Below, in pieces: positions 29,049 through 38,564 of a DNA stretch of 64,000 nt. This DNA comes from an uncultured Pseudomonas sp. GTDB taxonomy: Bacteria; Pseudomonadota; Gammaproteobacteria; Pseudomonadales; Pseudomonadaceae. The notes under the pieces were generated by a model that was not told where the DNA came from, ran no database searches, and saw only the letters and a program-made list of their open reading frames with translations. The position numbers and the translations under genes are program-made. The DNA lies in NCBI GenBank assembly GCA_943912755.1, contig CALTWF010000015.1:1-64000 (forward strand), in the 5' to 3' direction. Each line of letters starts with the position of its first letter. The first letter of the stretch is position 1.

Positions 29049-29666
29049 ATGACCAGCACCTTGCTTGCACACGATCTGCTCTGGGGCATGCCCGCCGAGC
29101 AACTGCCTGCCGACGCCCCCGCGTGGGCGCGCCAGGTGCTGCTGGCCGGGCAGCCGGTGGTGGTGCGCCGTGCGCGGGTGGCGGCAGGCAAGGTGGCCGT
29201 GGGTGTGCGCGGCAGCCAGCGGGCGCAGCGCCTGGCGCTGGAAATGCCGCTGGCAGCGATCCAGCGCCACTGCCGTCCCGAGCAGTTGCGTCTTGAGGCA
29301 AGCGCGCAGTTACCCGCGTTGCGCGTACTGCACGCCATCACACCGTTCATGGATGAACTCGGCCTGCCATGGGGCCCCACCGGCGGGGTCGGTTACCAGT
29401 TGGCAAGCGGCGTGAGCGTGCTGCACGAGCAGAGCGACCTCGACCTGGTGCTGCGTACCGCTGCGCCAATGTCGCGCCAGGCGGCCCGCGACCTGCACAG
29501 GGCATTGAGCAACGCGCCCTGCCGTATCGATATGCAACTGGAAACCCCCAACGGCGCCACGGCGCTGGCGGAATGGGCCGGACACGCGACCCGCGTACTG
29601 CTGAAAAGCACTGACGGGGCGCGGCTGGTCAATGATCCCTGGGCTGCCCTGGAGCATTCGCCATGA
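29049..29666 (+). CDS. mdcG: Phosphoribosyl-dephospho-CoA transferase (holo-MdcC synthase)
   Basis: A 205-residue nucleotidyltransferase that attaches the prosthetic group to Ser25 of apo-MdcC. The motif PTGGVGYQLASGVSVLHEQSDLDLVLRTAAPM contains the Asp-x-Asp pair (DLDL, about residues 134-136) expected for MdcG metal binding. It is 27 bp after mdcE and overlaps mdcH by 4 bp. Confidence 0.9.
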   Translation: MTSTLLAHDLLWGMPAEQLPADAPAWARQVLLAGQPVVVRRARVAAGKVAVGVRGSQRAQRLALEMPLAAIQRHCRPEQLRLEASAQLPALRVLHAITPFMDELGLPWGPTGGVGYQLASGVSVLHEQSDLDLVLRTAAPMSRQAARDLHRALSNAPCRIDMQLETPNGATALAEWAGHATRVLLKSTDGARLVNDPWAALEHSP

Positions 29667-30589
29667 GCAGCCTGTTCGCCTTTCCCGGCCAGGGTGCGCA
29701 GCGCCCGGGCATGCTCCATGACTTGCCGGACGAGCCGCTGGTACGCGCCTGCCTGGAGGAAGCCAGCGACGCATTGGGCGAGTCCGTACTGGCCCTGGAC
29801 AGCCGCGCAGCGCTGGAATCCACCCGCGCCGTGCAGCTGTGCCTGCTGCTGGCCGGTGTCGCCAGCGCCCGCAGCCTGATGCAGCGCAGCCCGGCGCCGG
29901 ACTATGTGGCGGGCCTGTCGATCGGCGCCTACCCGGCGGCGGTGATCGCCGGCGCCCTGCACTTCGCCGACGCCGTCAGGCTGGTGGCGCTGCGCGGCGA
30001 GCTGATGCAACGGGCCTACCCGAGCGGCTACGGCATGACCGCCCTGATCGGGCTCGACCAGGGCAGCGTGGAACGCCTGGTCCAGACCTCGGCCGAGGCG
30101 GTCTACCTGGCCAATATCAACGCCGACAACCAATTTGTGATTGCCGGCAGCGACCACGCCATGGCCGCACTTGCCGAGCGCGCCCTGGCCTGCGGCGCAA
30201 GCGCCGCCAGGCGCCTGGCCATGAGCGTGCCCTCGCACTGCGCCCTGCTCGACCAGCCTGCCGCCGAGCTGGCCGGTGCCTTTGCCGGGATCAGCCTGCG
30301 TCGCCCGCAACTGCGCTACCTCAGCGCCAGCAGCGCGCGCCAGATCAGCGACCCCGAGGCGCTGCGCGACGACCTGGCCGGCAACATGTGCCGTACGGTC
30401 AACTGGCATGGCACGCTGGGCAATGCCTACGAACGTGGCGTGCGCCTGCTCGTCGAACTGCCGCCCGGGGCCGTGCTCAGCCGCCTGGCCCGGCGCCTCT
30501 TCAATCCCGGGACGGTCGTCGCCTGCCAGGACGCCCGCAGCGATACCCTGGACGCCCTGCTGCGTCAGGAGGTGAATTCGAGCCGATAA
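29663..30589 (+). CDS. mdcH: Malonyl-CoA:MdcC malonyltransferase
   Basis: A 308-residue FabD-like acyltransferase. FPGQGAQRPGML opens the protein, the nucleophile serine lies in AGLSIGAYPAAVIAG (GLSIG) and the catalytic His is in SVPSHCALLDQPA. It activates MdcC by transferring malonyl from malonyl-CoA. The start overlaps the mdcG stop (ATGA). It is the last enzyme gene before the transporter pair. Confidence 0.92.
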   Translation: MSSLFAFPGQGAQRPGMLHDLPDEPLVRACLEEASDALGESVLALDSRAALESTRAVQLCLLLAGVASARSLMQRSPAPDYVAGLSIGAYPAAVIAGALHFADAVRLVALRGELMQRAYPSGYGMTALIGLDQGSVERLVQTSAEAVYLANINADNQFVIAGSDHAMAALAERALACGASAARRLAMSVPSHCALLDQPAAELAGAFAGISLRRPQLRYLSASSARQISDPEALRDDLAGNMCRTVNWHGTLGNAYERGVRLLVELPPGAVLSRLARRLFNPGTVVACQDARSDTLDALLRQEVNSSR

Positions 30590-30649
30590 CTGCCGTGCAA
30601 TTCGAAGAACAACAACAAGCAACTTCGTCTTAACGTGAGGAAAACAACA

Positions 30650-31066
30650 ATGATCATCTACGGAGTGGCCCTGCTGGCCGTATGTACGCTTGCCGGTGTC
30701 GTCATCGGTGACTTCCTGGGCGTCCTGCTGGGCGTCAAGTCGAACGTGGGTGGCGTCGGGATCGCCATGATCCTGCTGATCTGCGCCCGGCTGTACATGC
30801 ACCGCGAAGGTGGCATGAGCAAGGAATGCGAATTCGGCGTCGGCTTCTGGGGCGCCATGTACATCCCCATCGTGGTCGCCATGGCCGCCCAGCAGAATGT
30901 CGTGACTGCCCTGCACGGCGGCCCGGTGGCACTGCTGGCGGCGGTCGGCGCAGTGCTGCTGTGCGGTGCGACCATCGCCCTGATCAGCCGCACCCACCGC
31001 GGCGAACCACTGGAAAAGGAAGCTGAACCCGCAGATGCATCGGTAGTACCGGCAGGAGGCCGCTGA
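30650..31066 (+). CDS. mdcL: Malonate transporter subunit MadL type
   Basis: A 138-residue inner-membrane protein with about four hydrophobic segments (MIIYGVALLAVCTLAGVVIGDFLGVLLG; GVGIAMILLICARLYMHREGGMSKE; AMYIPIVVAMAAQQNV), the MadL half of a two-subunit malonate:sodium or proton symporter. The ATG at 30650 follows GAGGA. It sits 60 bp after mdcH and 1 bp before its partner mdcM. Confidence 0.92.
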   Translation: MIIYGVALLAVCTLAGVVIGDFLGVLLGVKSNVGGVGIAMILLICARLYMHREGGMSKECEFGVGFWGAMYIPIVVAMAAQQNVVTALHGGPVALLAAVGAVLLCGATIALISRTHRGEPLEKEAEPADASVVPAGGR

Positions 31067-31067
31067 A

Positions 31068-31832
31068 ATGCTCGATCTCATTGAAAATGCCCTGGAACAC
31101 AACAGCCTGATCACCGCCTTCGCCCTGGTCGGCGGGGTCATGTGGCTCTCGGTGGTGCTGTCCAAGCGACTGACCTTCGGTCGCGTGCACGGCTCGGCCA
31201 TCGCCATCGTCATCGGCCTGGTCCTGGCCTGGGTCGGCGGCACCCTCACCGGCGGGCAGAAAGGCATCGCCGACATGGCCCTGTTCTCCGGCATCGGCCT
31301 GATGGGCGGCGCCATGCTGCGCGACTTCGCCATCGTCGCCACCGCGTTCGAGGTGCAGGCGACCGAAGCGCGCAAGGCCGGGATGATCGGCGCGATCGCC
31401 CTGCTGCTGGGCACGGTGCTGCCGTTCATCGTCGGTGCGGCGGTGGCCTGGAGCTTCGGCTATCGCGATGCAGTGAGCATGACCACCATCGGCGCCGGCG
31501 CGGTGACCTATATCGTCGGGCCGGTGACCGGCGCGGCGCTGGGTGCCAGCTCCGACGTCATGGCGCTGTCGATCGCCACCGGCCTGATCAAGGCCATCCT
31601 GGTGATGGTCTTCACCCCTGTCTCGGCGCGCCTGCTGGCGCTGGACAACCCGCGCTCGGCGATGGTCTTCGGCGGCCTTGCCGGCACGGTCAGCGGGGTT
31701 ACTGCAGGCCTGGCGGCCACCGACCGGCGCCTGGTGCCCTACGGCGCCCTGACCGCCACCTTCCATACCGGCCTGGGCTGCCTGATGGGGCCATCGATCC
31801 TGTACTTCTGCGTTCGCGGCCTGGTCGGCTGA
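31068..31832 (+). CDS. mdcM: Malonate transporter subunit MadM type
   Basis: A 254-residue inner-membrane protein with about eight hydrophobic segments, the MadM half of the malonate importer (MWLSVVLSKRLTFGRVHGSAIAIVIGLVLAWVGGTLTGGQKGIADMALFSGIGLMGG). AGGAGG lies just upstream of the ATG. It is the last gene of the mdc operon, followed by a strong terminator hairpin. Confidence 0.93.
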   Translation: MLDLIENALEHNSLITAFALVGGVMWLSVVLSKRLTFGRVHGSAIAIVIGLVLAWVGGTLTGGQKGIADMALFSGIGLMGGAMLRDFAIVATAFEVQATEARKAGMIGAIALLLGTVLPFIVGAAVAWSFGYRDAVSMTTIGAGAVTYIVGPVTGAALGASSDVMALSIATGLIKAILVMVFTPVSARLLALDNPRSAMVFGGLAGTVSGVTAGLAATDRRLVPYGALTATFHTGLGCLMGPSILYFCVRGLVG

Positions 31833-31851
31833 AACCCTGACCGGCATGTGC

Positions 31852-31882
31852 ACGCCCCGGCCTTGCGCCGGGGCGTTGTCGT
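31852..31882. terminator. Rho-independent terminator after mdcM
   Basis: ACGCCCCGGC-CTTGC-GCCGGGGCGT is a perfect 10-bp stem with a 5-base loop, followed by a T-rich TTGTCGTTTC. It lies between the convergent mdcM and mdcR and ends the mdc operon. Confidence 0.8.
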
Positions 31883-31883
31883 T

Positions 31884-32801
31884 TCAGCCCTCGCCCTGGC
31901 GGCTGTACATGCGGCACTCGGCGACCAGCGCCAGCAGGTTCGGGTCGCGCTCGCGGGCCTTGAGGAACACCACGCCGATGCGCTGCTGCAGGCGGTAGCG
32001 CGGCTGCAGCGGGATCAGCCGGATGCGGTTCTCGTACACCGCCGAGATGCGCCCCGGCAGCAAGGCATAGCCAACCCCCGAGCTGACCATGCTGAGCAGG
32101 GTGAAGATATCGTTGACCTGCATCGCCACGTTCGGCTTGAAGCCCGCCTGCTGGAACACCCGCTCGGCGTCGCGGTGGGTGGCGAAGCCCTGGGTCAGGG
32201 TGATGAAGGTGGCGCTGGCGAGATCGGCCAGGTCGACCTCGTCCTTCTGCGCAAAGGGCGAGTTGTTCGGTACGGCGAGGAAGATATCGTCGGCAAACAG
32301 CTGCAACTGCTCGCAGGCCGGGTCGCAGGTGCTGTCGTCGAGCGACACCAGGATGGCGTCCAGCTCGAAGTTCTTCAGGCGATAGAGCAGGTCGACGTTG
32401 GAGCCCAGGGTCAGGTCGATATTCAGCTCGCTGCGCCGCAGCTTCAGGCCCATCACCAGTTGCGGCACGGTCTTCACCGTCAGCGAATACAACGCGCCGA
32501 GCTTGAAGCGCTCGGCGGAAAAACCCGCGGCCTCGCGGGTGACGCGGATCATCTCGGTGGCATCCTGGATCAGCTTGCGGGCCTTCTCCTCCAGCACATA
32601 GGCGCTTTCCAGCGGCGTCAGGCTGCGCCCTTCGTGCTTGAACAGCGGGCAGCGCAGGGCGTTTTCCAGCGAGTGGATGGCCCGGTGCACGCTGACGCTG
32701 CTGGTTTCCAGGGTGCTGGCGGCACGGGCCAGATTGCCGCTGTGCATGAAGGCGAGAAAGATTTCGAGCTTCTTCAGGGTCAGTTCTTCGTCGATTTGCA
32801 T
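31884..32801 (-). CDS. mdcR: LysR-family regulator of malonate decarboxylase
   Basis: A 305-residue LysR-type regulator with HTH TLKKLEIFLAFMHSGNLARAASTLETSSVSVHRAIHSLENAL (about residues 6-48) and an effector domain (LGALYSLTVKTVPQLVMGL; MVSSGVGYALLPGRISAVY). It converges on the mdc operon, as mdcR does in other pseudomonads. The ATG at 32801 is chosen over an earlier in-frame start because the HTH then begins at the normal distance. Confidence 0.85.
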   Translation of the reverse strand: MQIDEELTLKKLEIFLAFMHSGNLARAASTLETSSVSVHRAIHSLENALRCPLFKHEGRSLTPLESAYVLEEKARKLIQDATEMIRVTREAAGFSAERFKLGALYSLTVKTVPQLVMGLKLRRSELNIDLTLGSNVDLLYRLKNFELDAILVSLDDSTCDPACEQLQLFADDIFLAVPNNSPFAQKDEVDLADLASATFITLTQGFATHRDAERVFQQAGFKPNVAMQVNDIFTLLSMVSSGVGYALLPGRISAVYENRIRLIPLQPRYRLQQRIGVVFLKARERDPNLLALVAECRMYSRQGEG

Positions 32802-33081
32802 TGAGCCGTTCCGTGCACGCAGGGGTGGCCAAGGGTAGCGCAAAGCACGCTGTTCCGATTAGCGCAGGCTGAAGCCGCCACGGCGGTGTCCGCGACTTTC
32901 CTGCAACCTGACGCTGAAATCGGATTGCGTAGTTGTCAAGCAGGCACAGGATTTGGCATCTGCTGCCACACTTCACGTATTTGAGGAAGACCAAGCTGAC
33001 CAGCGAACTGCCAGAGTAGACAGCAGGCGGCACAAACTAGTTAACATATGCACTAAATCACTTCCCGACGGAACCACAGCC

Positions 33082-34092
33082 GTGCCCCTGAAACTCAGCG
33101 TGATCGACCAGACCCCCATCCACCAAGGCCACAGCGCCGTGACCGCCCTCGCCACCTCGGTGGAACTGGCCATCGCCTGCGAGGGCCTGGGCTATCACCG
33201 CTACTGGGTTGCCGAACACCACGACAGCATCCACTTCGCCGGCACGGCGCCGGAAATCCTCCTGACCCGCATCGCCAGTGCGACCCGCAGCATGCGCATC
33301 GGCAGCGGCGGCGTGATGCTCAGCCACTACAGCCCGTACAAGGTGGCGGAAACCTTCGCCCTGATCGGCGCGCTGTTTCCCGGGCGCATCGACCTGGGCA
33401 TCGGCCGCGCGCCGGGCGGCGGCCTGTTGAGTTCGATCGCTCTCGCCGCGCCCCGCCCGCCGGCGCAGCACGACCACTTCCCGCAGCAGGCCGCCGACCT
33501 GTGCGCCTTCCTGCGCGGCGAGCTGCCGTCCTCCCATGCCTTCGCCAGCCTGGCCTGCGCCACCGACCAGGCCTCGCGCCCGCAGCTGTGGATGCTCGGC
33601 TCCGGTGGCGGCAGCTCGGCCCTGGCCGGGCAACTGGGCATGGGCCTGGCGCTGGCCAGGTTCATCGCCCCCGCGACCTGCTCGCCGGCAATCTTCGACC
33701 AGCATGCCCAGGCCTGGAAGCAAGTCGCACACAGCAGCACCCCGCCGCGCCTGGTGGCATTGGCGGTGATCTGCGCGGCGTCGGATGAAGAGGCGCGCTT
33801 TATCGCCGGCACGGCCGTGTACCGCAAGCTGATGGCCGGAAACGGGCCGCGCGAGCCGCTGCTGGCGCCTGGTGAAGTGCAGCGGCGCTACCAGCTGATG
33901 CCCCCGCAGCAGCGCCTCGCCTTCGACAGCACCCTGGCCGATATGGTGGTCGGCTCGCCGGCCACCTGCCGGGCGCAGATCAGCCGGATCGCCGCCGACT
34001 TCGGCTGCGAGGAGATCGGCGTAGTCACCGTCACCCACGGCTTCGAAGACCGCCTGCGCAGCTACCGCCTGCTGGGCACGCCGGGCGCCTGA
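33082..34092 (+). CDS. LLM-class flavin-dependent oxidoreductase
   Basis: A 336-residue luciferase-like protein of the alkanal-monooxygenase-related group (LKLSVIDQTPIHQGHSAVTALATSVELAIACEGLGYHRYWVAEHHD; RIGSGGVMLSHYSPYKVAETFALIGALFPGRIDLGIGRAPGG). It would use reduced FMN or F420-like flavin to oxidise an unknown substrate. The start is uncertain: the GTG at 33082 fits the conserved N-terminus, while the longer frame begins in non-conserved sequence. It has no obvious operon partner. Confidence 0.82.
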   Translation: MPLKLSVIDQTPIHQGHSAVTALATSVELAIACEGLGYHRYWVAEHHDSIHFAGTAPEILLTRIASATRSMRIGSGGVMLSHYSPYKVAETFALIGALFPGRIDLGIGRAPGGGLLSSIALAAPRPPAQHDHFPQQAADLCAFLRGELPSSHAFASLACATDQASRPQLWMLGSGGGSSALAGQLGMGLALARFIAPATCSPAIFDQHAQAWKQVAHSSTPPRLVALAVICAASDEEARFIAGTAVYRKLMAGNGPREPLLAPGEVQRRYQLMPPQQRLAFDSTLADMVVGSPATCRAQISRIAADFGCEEIGVVTVTHGFEDRLRSYRLLGTPGA

Positions 34093-34305
34093 GCGATATT
34101 CGCCCACCTTTCGGACACGCATCGGACGGCCAACATACAGGTTGGTCTGTTCCTTGCTGAAGTACAGGCAAGCCGACGGTGATCGGCACCAAGGATCACA
34201 CTGCCGCCCTGGCGTTATCCGGATACTGCAGCGGCCATCCGCCAACTGCAGTCACCCCGGGCCAGAACGGTGCAGCCCTGATCGCCTGTGTAACGAGAGG
34301 TGACA

Positions 34306-35331
34306 ATGATCTCCAACGAACCAAGCCTTGCGAGCGGTGCGTGCTTCAGCGAACTGGAACTGTTCGCCGAGCAGAACCTGTTGTTTTTGCATTACGACCT
34401 CGACAGCGTGCGCAGCAGTGTCGGGCGCATTTTCAAGCCCCATGACCTGAATGCGGTACGCAGCGGCGAGACGGTGGCCGCGAGCATGCACCATGTCGCC
34501 CGCGGCGGCCTCTCGCTGGGCCGCCTGGAGTACGCCACCGAGGTGGATATCGACCCGGGCCGGCTGGAGGATTTCTACCTGATCCAGATTCCCATCCAGG
34601 GTGGCGCCAACATCCGCTGCGAGGGCGTCGAGTTCGATTCCTCGCCCCATGTCGCCTCGCTGCTGTCGCCAACCCTGCCGGCGCGCATGCGCTGGCAGGC
34701 GGGCGCCCCGCAGCTGACCCTGCGCATCGAGCAGGCCGACATGGCCTACCACTGCCGCCAGCACATTCCCCAGGCCAGCCAGCGCCTGCCGCAATTCGAC
34801 CCGCGCCTGGACTTCTCCCGCGCCGGCGCGGCCTACTTCCTGCAATTGCTCAACACCTTGGTCAATGCCCTCGGCAGCGCCGAGCACCCGCTGCACCAGC
34901 CGCTGGTGCTCAAGCAGTTCGAATCGGCGCTGCTCAATTCACTGCTGTATGGCCAGCCCCACAGTGCCCTGGACAACCTCGACCGCCCGGCCGAGAAGAA
35001 CATCTCGCCGTACTTCATCAAGCGCACCGAGGCCTATATCCGCGAGCACCTGCACGAGCCGCTCAGCGTCGAATCCCTGGCCGAGCAGGCCGGGGTCAGC
35101 GTGCGCACCCTGTTCGCCGGATTCCGCAGCTTCCGCAACACCAGCCCGATGGCCTACCTGCGCGAGTTGCGCCTGGAACAGGTGCACGAGGAACTGACCC
35201 GCAACGAGCAGGCCTCGGTGACCGATGTGGCATTCAAATGGGGCTTCGCCCACCTCGGGCGGTTTGCCCAGGAGTACAAGCGGCGGTATGGGGAGTTGCC
35301 GTCGGCGACGCGGCGGTTTCGGGCGTCGTGA
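34306..35331 (+). CDS. AraC/XylS-family regulator (AntR-like candidate)
   Basis: A 341-residue regulator with an AraC-binding-like N-terminal domain (SSVGRIFKPHDLNAV; YLIQIPIQGGANIRCEGVEFDSSP) and a C-terminal AraC HTH pair (ISPYFIKRTEAYIREHLHEPLSVESLAEQAGVSVRTLFAGFRSFRNTSPMAYLRELRLEQVHEEL). Layout and sequence style match the XylS/AntR group of aromatic-pathway activators. The ATG at 34306 follows GAGAGG; a GTG at 34300 is also in frame. Being close to antABC, it or the next AraC gene is likely the anthranilate-responsive activator. Confidence 0.83.
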   Translation: MISNEPSLASGACFSELELFAEQNLLFLHYDLDSVRSSVGRIFKPHDLNAVRSGETVAASMHHVARGGLSLGRLEYATEVDIDPGRLEDFYLIQIPIQGGANIRCEGVEFDSSPHVASLLSPTLPARMRWQAGAPQLTLRIEQADMAYHCRQHIPQASQRLPQFDPRLDFSRAGAAYFLQLLNTLVNALGSAEHPLHQPLVLKQFESALLNSLLYGQPHSALDNLDRPAEKNISPYFIKRTEAYIREHLHEPLSVESLAEQAGVSVRTLFAGFRSFRNTSPMAYLRELRLEQVHEELTRNEQASVTDVAFKWGFAHLGRFAQEYKRRYGELPSATRRFRAS

Positions 35332-35395
35332 AGGTGAGCGGCGCCAACCTGCGGGCGGATTCACCCGCGATTGCATCGGTGAATTCAGCATCGTA

Positions 35396-35485
35396 ATCGC
35401 TGGCAAGCCAGCTCCCACAGTGACCGCGCCTGACACAACCTCCACGGCTGGCCGGGAACCCTGTGGGAGCTGGCTTGCCAGCGAT
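35396..35485. repeat. REP pair
   Basis: A 25-bp arm (35396-35420, core GCTGGCAAGCCAGCTCCCAC) is repeated perfectly inverted at 35461-35485, with a 40-bp spacer. It is located between two convergent AraC genes. This is a typical extragenic REP pair of pseudomonads. Confidence 0.8.
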
Positions 35486-35501
35486 GAGGCCCGTCGATAC
35501 C

Positions 35502-36467
35502 TCAGCGCACCCGCGCCAAAGTAGCCGACGGCGCCTCGCCAAACACCTTGCGATAGTCACTGGCAAACCGCCCCAGATGCCCGAAGCCCCACTCCAGCGC
35601 CACGCTGGAGACGCTGGCCGAGGCGCCGCAATTGAGCAAGGCGCTGCGGGCGGCAGTCAGCCGGTGATGCTTGAGATAGGCCATCGGCGTCAGCCCGTGA
35701 TAACGGCGAAACGCCTCGTAGAGCTTCTCCCGCGACACCCCGGCCACCTGCTCGACATCCTCAAGGCGCAACACCTCGCGGGCATGCTCGTGGAGAAACT
35801 GCCGGGCCCGCACCAGGTACTCGGGAAAGCGCTCCTGCCCGCCCCGCTCCAGCTCCGCCGTGTAGTTGCTCGGCTGGGCCAGCAGCAGGCCGCGGATCAG
35901 CAGGCTTTCCATGTCCCGGGCCAGGCGCGGCTGGCCATACAGCGCGCTCATCTGCGGCCAGTTCTCCAGCACCTGGCGGATGCTCGACCACCAGGCCGCC
36001 ACCACCGCACAGCCGGTGTCCATCTCCGCACGAAAGCGGATCGGCTCGCCCAGCGGCCGCTGCAACAGCGCTTCGGCAACTTCCTCCAGAGCCTGGCGGC
36101 GGATCACCACCTGGAGCTTTTCGCAGTCGCCGCCCAGTTCCAGCGAGTGCGCCTCCTGGGGTGACACCACCAGGCCGCAGGCGACATCGGAACGCACCTG
36201 GGCCCGGCCGCTGCGCAGGCGCTGGCGGCCGCGCAACGGCAGGCTGATGCTGTAGGCGTCGAGGGAACGGATATCGATGCTCACCGCCGTGCCGTAGGCG
36301 ATGCGCCCGAGCACCGTGCCGAGGGCCGGCAGGCGCGTGCCCAGGTGGCTGAAGCAGAGTTGCTCCGGATGCCGCGAGCGCAACTGGTGCGGGCCGCAGA
36401 TCTCGCTCATCCATTGCTGGGCCTGGCCCAGTTCGGCGCAGCGGTTGTCCAGCGTGGCAGCGTGCAT
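35502..36467 (-). CDS. AraC-family regulator divergent from antABC
   Basis: A 321-residue regulator with an AraC-binding-like domain (SISLPLRGRQRLRSGRAQVRSDVACGLVVSPQEAHSLELGG) and C-terminal HTHs (VLRLEDVEQVAGVSREKLYEAFRRYHGLTPMAYLKHHRLTAARSAL). It is divergent from antA across 209 bp, so it may control antABC-catA, or act on the iif genes further along. The start at 36467 opens MHAATLDNRCAELGQAQQW. Which of the two AraC proteins responds to anthranilate and which to indole is open. Confidence 0.83.
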   Translation of the reverse strand: MHAATLDNRCAELGQAQQWMSEICGPHQLRSRHPEQLCFSHLGTRLPALGTVLGRIAYGTAVSIDIRSLDAYSISLPLRGRQRLRSGRAQVRSDVACGLVVSPQEAHSLELGGDCEKLQVVIRRQALEEVAEALLQRPLGEPIRFRAEMDTGCAVVAAWWSSIRQVLENWPQMSALYGQPRLARDMESLLIRGLLLAQPSNYTAELERGGQERFPEYLVRARQFLHEHAREVLRLEDVEQVAGVSREKLYEAFRRYHGLTPMAYLKHHRLTAARSALLNCGASASVSSVALEWGFGHLGRFASDYRKVFGEAPSATLARVR

Positions 36468-36676
36468 GGGCCTCTCCCTCCGGTTCGGTGGCGTGCCTCG
36501 ATTGTCCGGGTCGAGGCAGCCTCGCCACTATCCATTTTGTGCAGCTATTTGCCCCGCCCTCATCCACCCGCTGCAACGCCGCAAGAAATGGCTGATCAAC
36601 GCCCACTAAGTGGCTAGAGCGAGCCCGCCGCCAGCGCTTCAATCCGGCACAGAATCCCAACAACGAGGACCGCCTG

Positions 36677-38065
36677 ATGAGCGCCCGCAGCCTGAGCCAA
36701 TGGCAAGACTACATCCAGGGTTGCCTGGACTTCCGCCCCGTCGAGGGGGTGTATCGCGTCGCCCGCGATATCTTCACCGAGCCGGAACTGTTCGACCTGG
36801 AAATGGAGCTGATCTTCGAGAAACAGTGGATCTACGCCTGCCACGAAAGCGAAATCGCCCAGCCCAACGACTTCATCACGATGCGCGCCGGCCGCCAGCC
36901 GATGATCATCACCCGCGACGGCAACGGCGAGCTGCATGCGCTGATCAACGCCTGCCAGCACCGCGGCGCCACCCTGACCCGCCAGGGCGCGGGCAACCAG
37001 TCGACCTTCACCTGCCCGTTCCATGCCTGGTGCTATAAAAGCGACGGCCGCCTGGTCAAGGTCAAGGCCCCCGGCGAATACCCGGAAGGCTTCGACAAGG
37101 CCACCCGCGGCCTGCGCAAGGCACGGATCCAGAGCTACAAGGGCTTCGTCTTCATCAGCCTCGACAGCCACGCCAGCGACTCGCTGGAAGACTTCCTCGG
37201 CGATGCGCGGATCTTCTTCGACATGATGGTCGCCCAGTCGCCCACCGGTGAGCTCGAAGTGCTGCCGGGCAAGTCCAGCTACACCTATGACGGCAACTGG
37301 AAGCTGCAGAACGAAAACGGCCTGGACGGTTATCACGTGTCCACCGTGCACTACAACTACGTGTCCACCGTGCAGCACCGCCAGCAGGTCAACGCCGAGA
37401 AAGGCGGCGCCAGCAGCACCCTCGACTACAGCAAGCTCGGCGCCGGCGATGCCGAGACCGACGACGGCTGGTTCAGCTTCCACAACGGCCACAGCCTGCT
37501 GTTCAGCGACATGCCCAACCCCGCCGTGCGCCCCGGCTACGCCAGCGTCATGCCGCGCCTGGTGGAGGAATACGGCCAGGTCCGTGCCGAGTGGATGATG
37601 CACCGCCTGCGCAACCTGAACATCTACCCCAGCCTGTTCTTCATGGACCAGATCAGCTCGCAGCTGCGCATCGTGCGTCCCGTCGCCTGGAACAAGACCG
37701 AAGTCATCAGCCAGTGCATCGGGGTCAAGGGCGAATCCGCCGCCGACCGGCGCAACCGCATCCGCCAGTTCGAGGACTTCTTCAACGTTTCGGGCATGGG
37801 CACGCCGGACGACCTGGTGGAGTTCCGCGAACAGCAGCGCGGCTTCCAGGCCCGCCTGGAGCGCTGGAGCGACATCTCCCGCGGCCACCACCGCTGGAGC
37901 GACGGTGCCACGCCCAACAGCGAGGCCCTGGGCATCCGCCCGGTACTCACCGGCCGCGAATTCACCCACGAAGGGCTCTACGTCAACCAGCACGGCACCT
38001 GGCAGCGCCTGCTGCTCGAAGGGCTGGCCCGCCGCGCCCTGCAACCCAAGGAGATCGAGGCATGA
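36677..38065 (+). CDS. antA: Anthranilate 1,2-dioxygenase large subunit
   Basis: A 462-residue Rieske oxygenase alpha subunit. The [2Fe-2S] ligands are Cys93/His95 (NACQHRG) and Cys113/His116 (CPFHAW). The mononuclear iron site is His220 and His225 in LDGYHVSTVHYNY, with bridging Asp217. Sequence is much closer to AntA than to BenA (N-terminus FRPVEGVYRVARDIFTEPELFDLEMELIFEK; full stretch FHAWCYKSDGRLVKVKAPGEY). It dihydroxylates anthranilate to catechol with loss of CO2 and ammonia. It leads antABC-catA and overlaps antB by 4 bp. Confidence 0.95.
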   Translation: MSARSLSQWQDYIQGCLDFRPVEGVYRVARDIFTEPELFDLEMELIFEKQWIYACHESEIAQPNDFITMRAGRQPMIITRDGNGELHALINACQHRGATLTRQGAGNQSTFTCPFHAWCYKSDGRLVKVKAPGEYPEGFDKATRGLRKARIQSYKGFVFISLDSHASDSLEDFLGDARIFFDMMVAQSPTGELEVLPGKSSYTYDGNWKLQNENGLDGYHVSTVHYNYVSTVQHRQQVNAEKGGASSTLDYSKLGAGDAETDDGWFSFHNGHSLLFSDMPNPAVRPGYASVMPRLVEEYGQVRAEWMMHRLRNLNIYPSLFFMDQISSQLRIVRPVAWNKTEVISQCIGVKGESAADRRNRIRQFEDFFNVSGMGTPDDLVEFREQQRGFQARLERWSDISRGHHRWSDGATPNSEALGIRPVLTGREFTHEGLYVNQHGTWQRLLLEGLARRALQPKEIEA

Positions 38066-38553
38066 ACAGCGCCCTGCACTACGCCATCGAGCAGTTCCTG
38101 ATCCGCAAGGCCGAGCTGTGCGACGCCCAGGACTGGGATGCCTACCTGGAGCTGTTCGACGCCGACAGCGAATTCCACCTGCCGCAGTGGATCAGCGAGC
38201 ACCGCTACGTCGAAGACCCCGACCAGGGCCTGTCGTACATCTACTACGCCGACCGCTCCGGCCTGGAAGACCGGGTGTTCCGCCTGCGTACCGGCAAGTC
38301 CGCCGCCTCCACGCCGCTGCCGCGCACCCTGCACCAGGTCACTAACCTGCGGGTCCGTGAGCTGGGTGACGGCGAGTACGAAGCCAAGGTGGCCTGGCAC
38401 ACCCTGTACGCGCGCCAGGGTGCCCACGGCAGCTTCTTCGGCCATGCCACCTACCGCCTGCGCCAGGCCGGCGAGGATTTGCGCATCCGCCGCAAGCATG
38501 TGCTGCTGCTCAACGACACCATCGACTCCGTGCTCGACTTCTATCACCTCTGA
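38062..38553 (+). CDS. antB: Anthranilate 1,2-dioxygenase small subunit
   Basis: A 163-residue beta subunit of the ring-hydroxylating dioxygenase (NTF2-like fold), typified by IRKAELCDAQDWDAYLELFDADSEFHLPQWISEHRYVEDPDQGLSYIYYADRSGLEDRVFRL. It has a structural role in the alpha3-beta3 oxygenase. The ATG at 38062 overlaps the antA stop (ATGA); the longer frame is an upstream extension inside antA. Confidence 0.94.
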   Translation: MNSALHYAIEQFLIRKAELCDAQDWDAYLELFDADSEFHLPQWISEHRYVEDPDQGLSYIYYADRSGLEDRVFRLRTGKSAASTPLPRTLHQVTNLRVRELGDGEYEAKVAWHTLYARQGAHGSFFGHATYRLRQAGEDLRIRRKHVLLLNDTIDSVLDFYHL

Positions 38554-38564
38554 GGGCCGCCGCC